The notes under the pieces: model-generated
What the model was told of the DNA's origin: nothing
Seen by the model: the letters and a program-made list of their open reading frames with translations, nothing else
Databases searched by the model: none
Program-made: the position numbers and the translations under genes
Part shown: positions 11,435 through 64,000 of the stretch, piece after piece
Numbering within the stretch: position 1 is the first letter of the stretch
Layout of the letters: each line of letters opens with the position of its first letter
Assembly: GCA_014843695.1 (NCBI GenBank)
Contig: CM026398.1
Location: forward strand, 43,765,372-43,829,371
Source of the DNA: Archivesica marissinica
Lineage: Eukaryota > Mollusca > Bivalvia > Venerida > Vesicomyidae
DNA length: 64,000 nt
Reading direction: 5' to 3'

Positions 11435-12185
11435 TATCAAAATAAGGTAAAAATACCGTCATAATAACATGTATACATTGTACAACGTAATTAACACCTA
11501 AATATTACCTGTAATAAAATGTATACATTGTACAACTTAATTAACACCTAAATATTACCTGTAATAAAATGTATACATTGTACAACGTAATTAACACCTA
11601 AATATTACCTGTAATAACATCCATACACGTAATAAACACCTAAATATTACCTGTAATAACATCCATACATGCAATAAACACCTAAATATTACCTGTAATA
11701 ACATCCATACACGCAATAAACACCTATATTACCTGTAATAACATCCATACACGCAATAAACACCTAAATATTACCTGTAATAACATCCATACATGCAATA
11801 AACACCTAAATATTACCTGTAATAACATCCATACACGCAATAAACACCTATATTACCTGTAATAACATCCATACACGCAATAAACACCTAAATATTACCT
11901 GTAATAACATCCATACATGCAATAAACACCTAAATATTACCTGTAATAACATCCATACACGCAATAAACACCTATATTACCTGTAATAACATCCATACAC
12001 GCAATAAACACCTAAATATTACCTGTAATAACATCCATACATGCAATAAACACCTAAATATTACCTGTAATAACATCCATACACGCAATAAACACCTATA
12101 TTACCTGTAATAACATCCATACACGCAATAAACACCTAAATATTACCTGTAATAACATCCATACACGCAATAAACACCTCAATAT
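11435..12185. repeat. Minisatellite, 42-bp unit with higher-order pattern
   Basis: The unit contains ACATCCATACACGCAATAAA and TATTACCTGT, with about 17 copies. Units lacking four bases alternate regularly with full units (CACCTATATT against CACCTAAATATT), so the array is built of three-unit blocks. The leftmost copies are older variants with TGTATACATTGTACAAC. Confidence 0.95.
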
Positions 12186-14155
12186 TACATGACCTTGGTC
12201 TGTACTCATGGAATGATCTAGCCATGCAATAGCATTTCTATATTACATGATACACTAGGAGTCGGCTTTCACAAGCTGCAAGTTGGGTCTTATTCACATT
12301 TCAAAACACACTATATCGAAAAAGGACCATGTTGTATTGAATGACAGACATTTGTCAGTTACTGCCCATGAATGTTCATTCAAAGAGGATAGGGCTTTTT
12401 AATTTCCCTTTTCATTGTGGTTTCAATTGCACCGAAATACTCTCCATTTTCATGCGTTTTCTCGTACGATTATTAAATTATTAAATCTCTGCAGAAACTC
12501 TACAGTATATCCAATGGATACTTTTATACTGCCTTTTTAAACACGATTTTGATAAAATCTCATTTATCATACAGCAACATCTGGTTATGGAACAACTTAA
12601 AATGGTCTTCTCCGGGTACTCTTGTGGTTTCCTCCCACATATACGCTGTCAGCCGCATCAATGAGAGTGATTAATACAAGTTGTTACAGCTTGTTTCGCA
12701 ATCAATGTAAAATAACTAAAGTTTATTAGAGTCAATATAGAGATATATAGCACCGTCAATAAACTCGACACAATAAACTTACATTTCCATTTTACACAAT
12801 AAACCTGTAATTGAAATGTACACAATAAATATGTTATGTAATTGTATGTATATTATAATGTAAAACCCACATGATCAGATCTAAAGCTTCTCTATCTAGT
12901 TGCCAATTAACATTACCCCATCCACCCACAAATGTATCCAGGGTCATCTTTCATCAGATTTTAATTTGGGGGTAGGGGCATTTGATTTCATACATATAAT
13001 AGATGACTGGCTTATACTGAGTATAATAGTTGACTGGCTTATAAGTAGCAATGTAATTCAACACAAGAACAAATCCAACATTATGTTTTATTGTTCTATG
13101 AAAACAATTGTGAAACATGTTAATACACGTGGCTTGTTGTCCATTTATTGTGGACATCAGCCTGGGAGATTTCTTCACTTGTTTACCTTTATTGTTGTCA
13201 CTGACCACCTACAAGTGTGATGTTTAATTACAAGCAGACTGCTCGTAAAATCATATCATGACAGTTTAGACTGTGAAATATTTAACTAAATAACAGTAGG
13301 GTTTTCCAACTTGTAAAAAGTCGATAATTATTGCGACACAGTCTGCCTATTTCACTCGCAGCCTTGGTCGCTCCTGTCAACTAAACATTTGATTTTTTTC
13401 AAAAGATGTACAATGCAATCACAAGGTAAATAAAAGATTTTTGAGAATCATTTGTTGAAAATATGCGACAAAGATGCACAATTCCTGCAGCAGGGAAAAC
13501 CAATACAGGACTTCACACCTGCAGCTTTATGACTGTCTATATATAAGGTAGAATTCAATGGATAAAAAGGTATCTTTGGGGAATTTTTTAAAATATATAT
13601 ATATATACACAACTTTCTCCCAGGCGATGTTGGTCAAAAGCTATACATAGTTTATGTTGATTGTATGCACCATGCCGATAAGTAAATATAAACAAAATTG
13701 ATTTGATTTGACTCGATTTAAATTGTTCATATTTCACCAACACTTCCTGACTTATGTTGACAATATAACAATTATTAGTATGCCACTGTAACGCTATGAC
13801 AACAACGTTAGAGCATTAATGTACATCCTGTGCGGCCAGCGCAAACGTAAAATGTGAATCCTATTTATTAGTAAATACGACATTTTAGCCCCATTGATGA
13901 ATGTGTACATAGTTTTCCATTGGATACACAGGGTTTTTGGTGACAATGAGAATGGTTAAAATAGCTGTTGCCATGGTAACAAAATTGAAGCTAGCAACAC
14001 TAAGTAATTGAAAACCTGTTGAGAGTTCAGTACATGATTGATTTATAACAGCATGTCTGGGGACACCTGACCTAGAAATTGTCAGTGTGGTAATAACATG
14101 TTTATAGTTCCTTTTTGCCCATTCACAGCTAGCATTGTTAATGCCTACATTAATC

Positions 14156-14189
<34 letters not shown>

Positions 14190-14612
14190 CGTGTGTGACG
14201 CGATTTATCCAAAGGGACCCACTGGGTGAATGACGTTACGTACAGAAATGACATCTAAAAGTTACGTCATGCAATATGGAGAAAATCTCAATAAGCTTTA
14301 AGCTTCCGATTTAATCCATTTTCGTTTTGTATACAATGTATATGTAATGTACATTATTATCGAATAAATATGTTTAAACCAATAGCGCTGTTGATGATGA
14401 TGCTTAAGCTTATTTAACCTCACCTCCTGCGATCCATGTGGACGAACGGTCGTGTGGGAGACAGATTGACAATGCATTTTATAAATGACATTGCGTTTGA
14501 CGCAACGTTTGACTCAAGTGAATACAGCAAAGTTCGCGCTATACATGTAAGCGTAAAATTCATTTTTAGAACAAATAATCTAAACGGAATTACCTTAAAT
14601 ATTGAAAATCGC
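12186..14612. other. Non-coding spacer with repeat fragments
   Basis: Contains an R2 copy (12335-12610) and a 5'-truncated family B SINE at about 12605-12725 (tail GAGTGATTAATACAAGTTGT). The rest is AT-rich DNA with short TA tracts (13590-13610, 14162-14188). No exon is recognised. Confidence 0.5.
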
Positions 14613-15100
14613 TTAAAGCAGCATTACATCGTAATAAGGATGTCTTGGGTAAAATATAAATACTAATGTGTGTGTGTTTACAAAAATCCAAATAGTCGCT
14701 CAGAAACGATAAAATTCGAATAAATTTAAACTGTCGTATATGCGAATTTGTTTATCAACACACGAAATGTAAACACGCACAGCGCGCATGCGTGAAACAA
14801 CAGAGGATGTAGAAAACAACGTATATATTTTGAAATGAAAACTATCTATCATCCTCTAATGTCGAATCGGAATGCAAAAAAGTGCGTCGATGCGTTCCGG
14901 TTGTAAACATGTGCGTGACCGATCGACTTGGAAAGTCCTACTTTCGGTTTCGAGTTTGTTTTATCGCAAAAAACACTGTTTACCAAATGAACATAATCAT
15001 ACAAAGTATAATGTTAGAATGTGTAGCAGCATTGCTACCCATACGTAAAAATTGAATTTTTCAAATATCTTTTATTTCATACGATGTAATGCTGCTTTAA
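14613..15100. mobile_element. MITE family M3, TTAA-flanked, copy 1
   Basis: Flanked by TTAA at both ends, with terminal inverted repeats AGCAGCATTACATCGTA and TACGATGTAATGCTGCT. The interior matches 23193-23783 in inverted orientation. No protein is encoded. TTAA targets suggest mobilisation by a piggyBac- or Kolobok-type transposase. Confidence 0.85.
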
Positions 15101-15394
15101 GGAAATGACTGAAAAACATAATTCTGCAGGGAAAAAAACATTTTTGAAAGTTTTACCCAGTGCCTTTTGATAAATCGTGTCACATATTATAATTAATGTG
15201 TACTTAATGCTGTAACTAACTATATGTTCAATTCAATATCGCTGGTATTATGGTATTATCGGAAAATCCCAAAAATCTAGGTTGACGGGTACCGTACTTA
15301 CTTGCCTATAACACAAGATTTTTTTCACCAGATTATGGCCTTTAAATGGCTTCCTGCCTAATTTATGACCTTATATTCGTGTATACAAATTTAT

Positions 15395-15560
15395 TTGCGC
15401 TCAATAGCGAAACAAATTCTTACAACTTATATTAATTACTCTCGAGACCTCATTCCTGATGGAATCCATAGCCACGAGGGAGAGAAGAGACATGTGGAAT
15501 TTAAATGTCTTGCCTAAGGACACTATCGTAACTGCTTCAGCGGGCTATGTGTAGCACTAG
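15395..15560 (-). mobile_element. SINE (family C) fragment
   Basis: On the minus strand it runs from GCCTAAGG.. material through CTCTCTCCCTCGTGGC and GATTCCATCAGGAATGAGGT to AGTAATTAATATAAGTTGT. It shares its 3' tail with family B but has a different body. Related copies lie at 20888-21075 and 60855-61040. Confidence 0.75.
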
Positions 15561-16003
15561 TGACTATGGATAGTGTATGTAGATATATCAATGTGTAGCA
15601 CTAGTGACTATGGATATTGTACGCAGATATATCAATGTGTAGCACTAGTGACTATGGATATTGTACGCAGATATATCAATGTGTAGCACTAGTGACTATG
15701 GATAGTGTATGCAGATATATCAATGTGTAGCACTAGTGACTATGGATAGTGTATGCAGATATATCAATGTGTAGCACTAGTGACTATGGATATTGTACGC
15801 AGATATATCAATGTGTAGCACTAGTGACTATGGATATTGTATGTAGATATATCAATGTGTAGCACTAGTGACTATGGATAGTGTATGTAGATATATCAAT
15901 GTGTAGCACTAGTGACTATGGATAGTGTATGTAGATATATCAATGAGTAGCACTAGTGACTATGGATAGTGTACACAGATATATCAATGTGTAGCACTAG
16001 TGT
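15545..16003. repeat. Minisatellite, 44-bp unit, about 10 copies
   Basis: The unit includes GTGTAGCACTAGTGACTATG and AGATATATCAAT. Copies are highly similar. It changes directly into the next, unrelated array at about 16004. Confidence 0.95.
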
Positions 16004-16750
16004 CTGTATGTGAGAATGCTAATGCCCTGTATGCGAGTATGCCAATGCCCTGTGAGTATGCCAATGCCCTGTATGCGAGTATGTCAATGCCCTGTATGCG
16101 AGTATGCCAATGCCCTGTATGTGAGAATGTCAATGCCCTGTATGCTGGTATGCCAATGCCCTGTATGCTGGTATGCAAATGCCCTGTATGTGAGTATACC
16201 AATGCCCTGTATGTGAGAATGCCAATGCCCTGTATGTGAGAATGCCAATGCCCTGTAGGTGAGAATGCCAATGCCCTGTATGTGAGAATGCCAATGCCCT
16301 GTATGTGAGAATGCCAATGCCCTGTATGTGAGAATGCCAATGCCCTGTATGTGAGAATGCCAATGCCCTGTATGTGAGAATGCCAATGCCCTGTATGTGA
16401 GTATACCAATGCCCTGTATGTGAGAATGCCAATGCCCTGTATGTGAGAATGCCAATGCCCTGTATGCTGGTATGCAAATGCCCTGTATGTGAGAATGCCA
16501 ATGCCCTGTATGCTGGTATGCAAATGCCCTGTATGTGAGTATACCAATGCCCTGTATGTGAGAATGCCAATGCCCTGTATGTGAGAATGCCAATGCCCTG
16601 TATGCTGGTATGCAAATGCCCTGTATGTGAGAATGCCAATGCCCTGTATGTGAGAATGCCAATGCCCTGTATGTGAGAATGCCAATGCCCTGTATGTGAG
16701 AATGCCAATGCCTGTATGCGAGTATGCTAATGCCCTGTGTGAGAATGCCA
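16004..16750. repeat. Minisatellite, 23-bp unit, about 32 copies
   Basis: The unit is TGCCAATGCCCTGTATGTGA plus GAA; variants carry CTGGTATGCAA or CGAGTATGC. The absence of stop codons in the unit produces long overlapping open frames, which I do not regard as genes. Confidence 0.97.
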
Positions 16751-17179
16751 CATTTTAATACCAGTAATTTAATAAAAAATATATAAGTGATTTACATGCA
16801 TTAAGTTATTTGCCATTATGATTTGAAACAACACTATGGAGAGTGTAGAATGAAAAAAAACGAAACTATCCTAGTTAATAAGTATGTTTTGTATGCTACA
16901 ATTAACATGCTGAATGCAATAAAATATGATTAAACTGATATAAAATGATACATTTTTGAATTGCATTAATGTTTTAATTGGATTTGTTTTCTGAAACACT
17001 CGGGTAACAAGTAGAAGTATAGGATAACAACTATTCTGGAAATGTTGACAATGATTTTGAGCAAGACTATGGCATTAAGGGCGATATAGGAGTGTTGACC
17101 ACATGTGACTAGCAGTACTCTGTGACATTATGAGCGCAATATGCTACAACACGAAGGATAGCCAGGTGGAAATGACTTA
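16751..17179. other. Unannotated AT-rich spacer
   Basis: Nothing recognised between the 23-bp array and the MITE at 17180. Confidence 0.5.
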
Positions 17180-17413
17180 TTAACCCTTTGCCTGCTGAGT
17201 AAATAAAATCACATTTGCGCACAACATAGATCCAGATCAGCCACGGCTGATGAGGATCTATGTTGATTGCTATTCAGCCAAATGTTTCAGCTCAGCTATG
17301 CGAATAGCAAACACCATAGAGCCTGATCAGATGGCACATTCTGTGTCGTCTGATCTGGCTCTGTGTTGGTTGCAAAAGTGAGTTCATCTGTCGCTAGCGT
17401 GCAATGGGTTATT
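17180..17413. mobile_element. MITE family M2 (TTAACCC ends)
   Basis: Begins TTAACCCTTTGCCTGCTGAG and ends CTAGCGTGCAATGGGTTAT. Two internal stem motifs are present, around GATCCAGATCAGCCACGGCT and GAGCCTGATCAGATGGCACA. Partial relatives lie at 22940-23090 and 44344-44500. It is non-coding. Confidence 0.75.
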
Positions 17414-17479
17414 GGGCTACAGAAGGTCACAAACACTAATAAATACCAGAAGTAACTATCTCAAAACTGTCACCCTGGA

Positions 17480-17795
17480 GAACTGTTACCCAGTGGACTG
17501 TTAACCCCAGTGGACTGTTAACTCCAGTGAATTGTTAACCCCAGTGAATTGTTAATCCCAGTGAATTGTTAACCCCAGTGAATTGTTAACCCCAGTGAAT
17601 TGTTAACCCCAGTGAATTGTTAACCCCAGTGAATTGTTAACCCCAGTGAATTGTTAACCCCAGTGAATTGTTAACCCCAATGAATTGCTACCCAAGTGGA
17701 GTGTTAACCCCAGTGGATTGTTAACCCCAGTGAATTGTTAACCCCAGTGAATTGTTACCCAAGTGGAGTGTTAACCCCAATGAATTGCTACCCAA
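17480..17795. repeat. Minisatellite, 17-bp unit, about 18 copies
   Basis: The unit is AGTGAATTGTTAACCCC with variants in the first and last copies (TGGACTGTTA, GTTACCCAAGTGGA). Confidence 0.95.
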
Positions 17796-17799
17796 GCAA

Positions 17800-19098
17800 T
17801 CATCATCTGTCTAGATTGTTCACATCCAATTAATACAATGAAACCTATCTGTCTGGATTGTTGACATCCAATTAATACAATGAAACCTAATGTCTAGATT
17901 GTTGACATCCAATTAATACAATGAAACCTATCTGTCTGGATTGTTGACATCCAATTAATACAATGAAACCTAATGTCTAGATTGTTCACATCCAATTAAT
18001 ACAATGAAACCTAATGTCTAGATTGTTCACATCCAATTAATACAATGAAACCTAATGTCTAGATTGTTCACATCCAATTAATACAATGAAACCTAATGTC
18101 TAGATTGTTCACATCCAATTAATACAATGAAACTAATGTCTAGATTGTTCACATCCATTATACAATGAAACCTAATGTCTAGATTGTTCACATCCATTAT
18201 ACAATGAAACCTAATGTCTAGATTGTTCACATCCAATTAATACAATGAAACCTAATGTCTAGATTGTTCACATCCAATTAATACAATGAAACCTAATGTC
18301 TAGATTGTTCACATCCAATTAATACAATGAAACCTAATGTCTAGATTGTTCACATCCAATTAATACAATGAAACCTATCTGTCTGGATTGTTCACATCCA
18401 ATTAATACAATGAAACCTAATGTCTAGATTGTTCACATCCATTTTGATGTCTAGATTGTTCACATCCAATTAATACAATGAAACCTAATGTCTAGATTGT
18501 TCACATCCAATTAATACAATGAAACCTAATGTCTAGATTGTTCACATCCAATTAATACAATGAAACCTAATGTCTAGATTGTTCACATCCAATTAATACA
18601 ATGAAACCTAATGTCTAGATTGTTCACATCCAATTAATACAATGAAACCTAATGTCTAGATTGTTCACATCCAATTAATACAATGAACCTAATGTCTAGA
18701 TTGTTCACATCCAATTAATACAATGAAACCTAATGTCTAGATTGTTCACATCCAATTAATACAATGAAACCTAATGTCTAGATTGTTCACATCCATTAAT
18801 ACAATGAAACCTAATGTCTAGATTGTTCACATCCAATTAATACAATGAAACCTAATGTCTAGATTGTTCACATCCAATTAATACAATGAACCTAATGTCT
18901 AGATTGTTCACATCCAATTAATACAATGAAACCTAATGTCTAGATTGTTCACATCCAATTAATACAATGAAACCTAATGTCTAGATTGTTCACATCCAAT
19001 TAATACAATGAAACCTAATGTCTAGATTGTTCACATCCAATTAATACAATGGAACCTAATGTCTAGATTGTTCACATCCAATTAATACAATGAAACCA
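17800..19098. repeat. Minisatellite, 41-bp unit, about 31 copies
   Basis: The unit contains TGTCTAGATTGTTCACATCC and AATTAATACAATGAAACC. Copies in the centre are nearly identical. Early copies carry TTGACATCC and CTATCTGTCTGGATT, showing an older, more diverged left edge. Confidence 0.97.
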
Positions 19099-19099
19099 G

Positions 19100-19612
19100 T
19101 CTGTCAAGACCAACTACTGTGGAATGGTATAAAGACCTTTTGTTGACAGATAGTCTCTAATAATAGGCTAAATAAATGTTAATGGCCTCATGTGAGATCT
19201 AATTGGTAGTTGTCAGACACAGGATTTCTACAGGTGATTTGAATTAGCAAGTTCTATTTACCACAAGCTCAACTACTGGTAAATGTCCTATTGTGCTGTT
19301 GTTTAGGGTAGAGGTGCCATTGATGAAAACAAATATATCCATATGAAATCTAGTAAAACTCGCTTTACAGAATATCAGAGTTATTTTATAAATTGCATCA
19401 GCATTTTTTTATATCAAATGTACAAAATTCTAGTATCAAATGTAGAATCTAAACTCCAGCGTTTGTGTAAACAAAGTAAAGTTTGTAGCAATGAAAATGT
19501 CGGGCAGTAATCTTGAGTATGCTGTGTTAGATTACACTTCCGCTTCACCCACGCGCTCCACCAACTCGCTCCACCCACGTGCTCCACCAACTCGCCTTCT
19601 CTTCCCATTCCA
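19100..19612 (-). other. Probable IMPDH 3' UTR and downstream DNA
   Basis: Follows the stop codon on the minus strand and ends at the 41-bp minisatellite. The polyadenylation site is not identified. The C/T-rich strip 19540-19600 contains short direct repeats of CGCTCCACC on the plus strand. Confidence 0.4.
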
Positions 19613-60748
<41,136 letters not shown>

Positions 60749-60854
60749 CTAAAGAGAACACATACATGCATGTTTAAACAGGATTTGTGAGTCGGCGTTG
60801 GGTATTAAGTGAAAATGTACATAAATCAGTCTATGTGTGAGACAATATTCTTCA

Positions 60855-61040
60855 GGTGCGAAAGGTCCGGAGTGAGAGCCCCGCTGGAGCCGTTACAATT
60901 GTGCCCTTAGGCAGGCAAGGCATTTAAATTCCATGTTGCCTCTTCTCTCTCCCTCGTGGCGATGGATTCCACCAGGAATGAGGTCTCGATAGTGATTAAT
61001 ATAAGTTGTAAGAACTTGTTTCGCAATCGAGCTAAAATAA
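60855..61040 (+). mobile_element. SINE (family C) inserted in a minisatellite
   Basis: CCCCGCTGGAGCCGTTACAA through CTCTCTCCCTCGTGGCGATG to the tail AGTGATTAATATAAGTTGT and TTTCGCAATC. It is flanked by GAGACAATATT on both sides (one unit of the host array), an 11-bp target duplication. Confidence 0.85.
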
Positions 61041-63515
61041 ATTTAAGAAGAGACAATATTGGGTATTAAAGGGGAAATGTACATAAAATCAGTCTGTGTG
61101 TGAGACAATATTGGGTATTAAAGGGGGAATGTACATAAAACAGTGTATGTGTGAGACAATATTGGGTATTAAAGGGGAAATGTACATAAACAGTCTATGT
61201 GTGAGACAATATTGGGTATTAAAGGGGAAATGTACATAATCAGTCTGTGTGTGAGACAATATTGGGTATTAAAGGGGAAATGTACATAAATCAGTGTGAG
61301 ACAATATTGGGTATTAAAGGGGAAATGTACATAAATCAGTCTGTGTTAGACAATATTGGGTATTAAAGGGGTAATGTACATAAAACAGTGTATGTGTGAG
61401 ACAATATTGGGTATTAAAGGGGGAATGTACATAAACAGTCTATGTGTGAGACAATATTGGGTATTAAAGGGGGAATGTACATAAATCAGTCTGTGTTAGA
61501 CAATATTGGGTATTAAAGGGGAAATATACATAAATCAGTCTGTGTGAGACAATATTGGGTATTAAAGGGGGAATGTACATAAATCAGTCTGTGTTGGACA
61601 ATATTGGGTATTAAAGGGGGAATGTACATAAAACAGTCTATGTGTGAGACAATATTGGGTATTAAAGGGGAAATGTACATAAATCAGTCTGTGTTAGACA
61701 ATATTGGGTATTAAAGGGGGAATGTACATAAAACAGTCTGTATTAGACAATATTGGGTATTAAAGGGGAAATATACATAAATCAGTCTGTGTGAGACAAT
61801 ATTGGGTATTAAAGGGGGAATGTACATAAATCAGTCTGTATTAGACAATATTGGGTATTAAAGGGGAAATATACATAAACAGTGTATGTGTGAGACAATA
61901 TTGGGTATTAAAGGGGAAATGTACATAAATCAGTCTGTGTTAGACAATATTGGGTATTAAAGGGGGAATGTACATAAAACAGTCTATGTGTGAGACAATA
62001 TTGGGTATTAAAGGGGAAATGTACATAAACAGTCTGTGTGTGAGACAATATTGGGTATTAAAGGGGAAATGTACATAAATCAGTCTGTGTTAGACAATAT
62101 TGGGTATTAAAGGGGTAATGTACATAAAACAGTGTATGTGTGAGACAATATTGGGTATTAAAGGGGGAATGTACATAAACAGTCTATGTGTGAGACAATA
62201 TTGGGTATTAAAGGGGGAATGTACATAAATCAGTCTGTGTTAGACAATATTGGGTATTAAAGGGGAAATGTACATAAAACAGTCTGTGTGAGACAATATT
62301 GGGTATTAAAGGGGAAATGTACATAAAATCAGTCTGTGTGTGAGACAATATTGGGTATTAAAGGGGGAATGTACATAAACAGTCTATGTGTGAGACAATA
62401 TTGGGTATTAAAGGGGGAATGTACATAAATCAGTCTGTGTTAGACAATATTGGGTATTAAAGGGGAAATGTACATAAAACAGTCTGTGTTAGACAATATT
62501 GGGTATTAAAGGGGTAATGTACATAAAACAGTCTGTGTTAGACAATATTGGGTATTAAAGGGGTAATGTACATAAAACAGTGTATGTGTGAGACAATATT
62601 GGGTATTAAAGGGGGAATGTACATAAACAGTCTATGTGTGAGACAATATTGGGTATTAAAGGGGGAATGTACATAAATCAGTCTGTGTTAGACAATATTG
62701 GGTATTAAAGGGGAAATGTACATAAAACAGTCTGTGTTAGACAATATTGGGTATTAAAGGGGTAATGTACATAAAACAGTCTGTGTTAGACAATATTGGG
62801 TATTAAAGGGGTAATGTACATAAAACAGTGTATGTGTGAGACAATATTGGGTATTAAAGGGGGAATGTACATAAACAGTCTATGTGTGAGACAATATTGG
62901 GTATTAAAGGGGGAATGTACATAAATCAGTCTGTGTTAGACAATATTGGGTATTAAAGGGGAAATGTACATAAAACAGTCTATGTTAGACAATATTGGGT
63001 ATTAACCCTTTCAACACCACATACCTCTAAATCGGCTTACAAAAACGTGTAGATCCAGATGAGGTGGCTTGTAACGAGCCATCTCATCTGGATTTGCACT
63101 GTTTGCCAGTAATATTACTATTTTTAGACAAAATTATCCATTTTGATAAATAAACTGGTCCAAATGTAATTTTCTAATTAATTTATTGATCTAAAAGATA
63201 TCATGCACCAGTCCATGTCAGTTACTTGGTGTTGAAAGGGTTAAAGGGGAAATGTACATAAATCAGTGTGAGACAATATTGGGTATTAAAGGGGAAATGT
63301 ACATAAACAGTCTATGTGTTAGACAATATTGGGTATTAAAGGGGAAATGTACATAAAACAGTCTGTGTGTGAGACAATATTGGGCATTAAAGGGGAAATG
63401 TACATAAATCAGTCTGTGTGTGAGACAATATTGGGTATTAAAGGGGAAAAAATGTACATAAACAGTCTATGTGTGAGACAATATTGGGTATTAAAGGGGA
63501 AATGTACATAAATCA
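61041..63515. repeat. Minisatellite, ~48-bp unit, about 46 copies
   Basis: The unit includes GACAATATTGGGTATTAAAG, GGGAAATGTACATAAA and CAGTCTGTGTGA. Two diverged copies at 60773-60850 reach to within ~25 bp of the acceptor at 60748. Interrupted by SINE C and by an M1 MITE (63002-63244). Confidence 0.96.
63002..63244 (+). mobile_element. piggyBac-like MITE (family M1) inserted in a minisatellite unit
   Basis: The host unit reads GGGTATTAAAGGGG. Here it is GGGTATTAA, then the MITE, then TTAAAGGGG, so the TTAA target is duplicated exactly. Ends CCCTTTCAACACC and GGTGTTGAAAGGG. Confidence 0.95.
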
Positions 63516-63529
63516 ATGTGAGACAACAG

Positions 63530-63790
63530 TTAATTAACACGATTTTGATAAAATCACATTTATCATAGCCGGTAACGACAACATCTGGTTTTGGCACAAC
63601 AGTAAGAACAATGGCTAACAACTAAATGGACCAGTATGCATTGCGGGAAGTACATTTGTAATATAAACACAAACAATGTCCGTCGTTCATTATCAGGACA
63701 AGAATGGCTCTAAGTAATAAATACATGTATGACTCGGAGAAACCCAGTGTATGTTACTGCTTATTAGTGTGCATGTCTGAGTGATTAACT
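63530..63790. repeat. Dispersed repeat R2 copy
   Basis: TTAATTAACACGATTTTGAT, CACATTTATCATAGCCGGTA and CAACATCTGG match 12335-12610 and 8868-9470. No MITE inside this copy. Confidence 0.6.
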
Positions 63791-63792
63791 GA

Positions 63793-64000
63793 TTAACCCA
63801 TTCAACCCCAAGTAACTGACATGGACTGGTGCGTGATATTTTCAGACCAATAAATTAATAAGAAAATTACCTTTGGACCAGTTCATTTATCAAAATGGGT
63901 AATTTTATCTAAAAATAGTAATAATTATTACTGGCAAAAAAGTGCAGATCCTAATGAGACGGCTCGTCACGAGCCGGCTCATCTGGATCTACACTTTAGG
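63793..64000 (-). mobile_element. piggyBac-like MITE (family M1), cut by window end
   Basis: Starts TTAACCCATTCAACCCC and has the central stem CAGATCCTAATGAGACGGCT. Same orientation as 28820-29065. The right end lies outside the window. Confidence 0.85.

Noticed and set aside
15984..16751. 255-codon frame on the minus strand with a HTGHWH-like repeat
   Set aside because: Pure 23-bp minisatellite; three overlapping frames carry the same shifted peptide.

Overview
This is animal (eukaryotic) genomic DNA. The coding content is split into short exons with GT..AG introns, tRNA-derived SINEs and small inverted-repeat transposons are abundant, and roughly 26 kb (about 40 percent, by adding up array lengths) is minisatellite. 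Gene sequence, SINE style and repeat load fit a marine invertebrate, most likely a bivalve mollusc; that placement is inference.

The only host gene I can support is on the minus strand: IMP dehydrogenase (IMPDH), the rate-limiting enzyme of GMP synthesis. Thirteen coding exons run from 60748 down to 19613 and give about 464 residues, from the DLTSALTKR region near the N-terminus to the C-terminal FEKRLY and stop. The first ~50 codons lie beyond the right edge. About 1.4 kb of coding sequence is spread over more than 41 kb. All splice phases agree from exon to exon, but one exon (58137-58212) carries a single extra base.

The introns are almost entirely private minisatellites (units 12-70 bp), with SINEs and MITEs inserted into or between them. 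The striking pattern is that many arrays start at an exon edge, and several repeat units are visible copies of the adjoining splice junction: the acceptor at 42936, the acceptor at 37568, the donor at 49651, and probably the acceptor at 58212. The gene therefore carries dozens of decoy splice sites. The last intron (19635-37484, about 17.9 kb) holds a 3.8 kb array of a 43-bp unit with higher-order structure.

Left of the gene, 1429-7933 is a decayed 6.5 kb DNA transposon with ~370 bp terminal inverted repeats. Its single intronless gene (minus strand; two frameshifts, one stop) ends in an XPG/FEN1-like nuclease followed by an eight-cysteine finger, which fits the Academ class. From about 8 kb to 19 kb are hairpin MITEs, SINE fragments and further minisatellites.

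Other mobile DNA includes a Tc1/mariner element with one nonsense codon (55492-57004), a 1030 bp hAT-type element with exact 8-bp target duplication inside a minisatellite (47784-48813), a piggyBac-like MITE family with TTAA targets (six copies), and several SINE families that share two alternative 3' tails.
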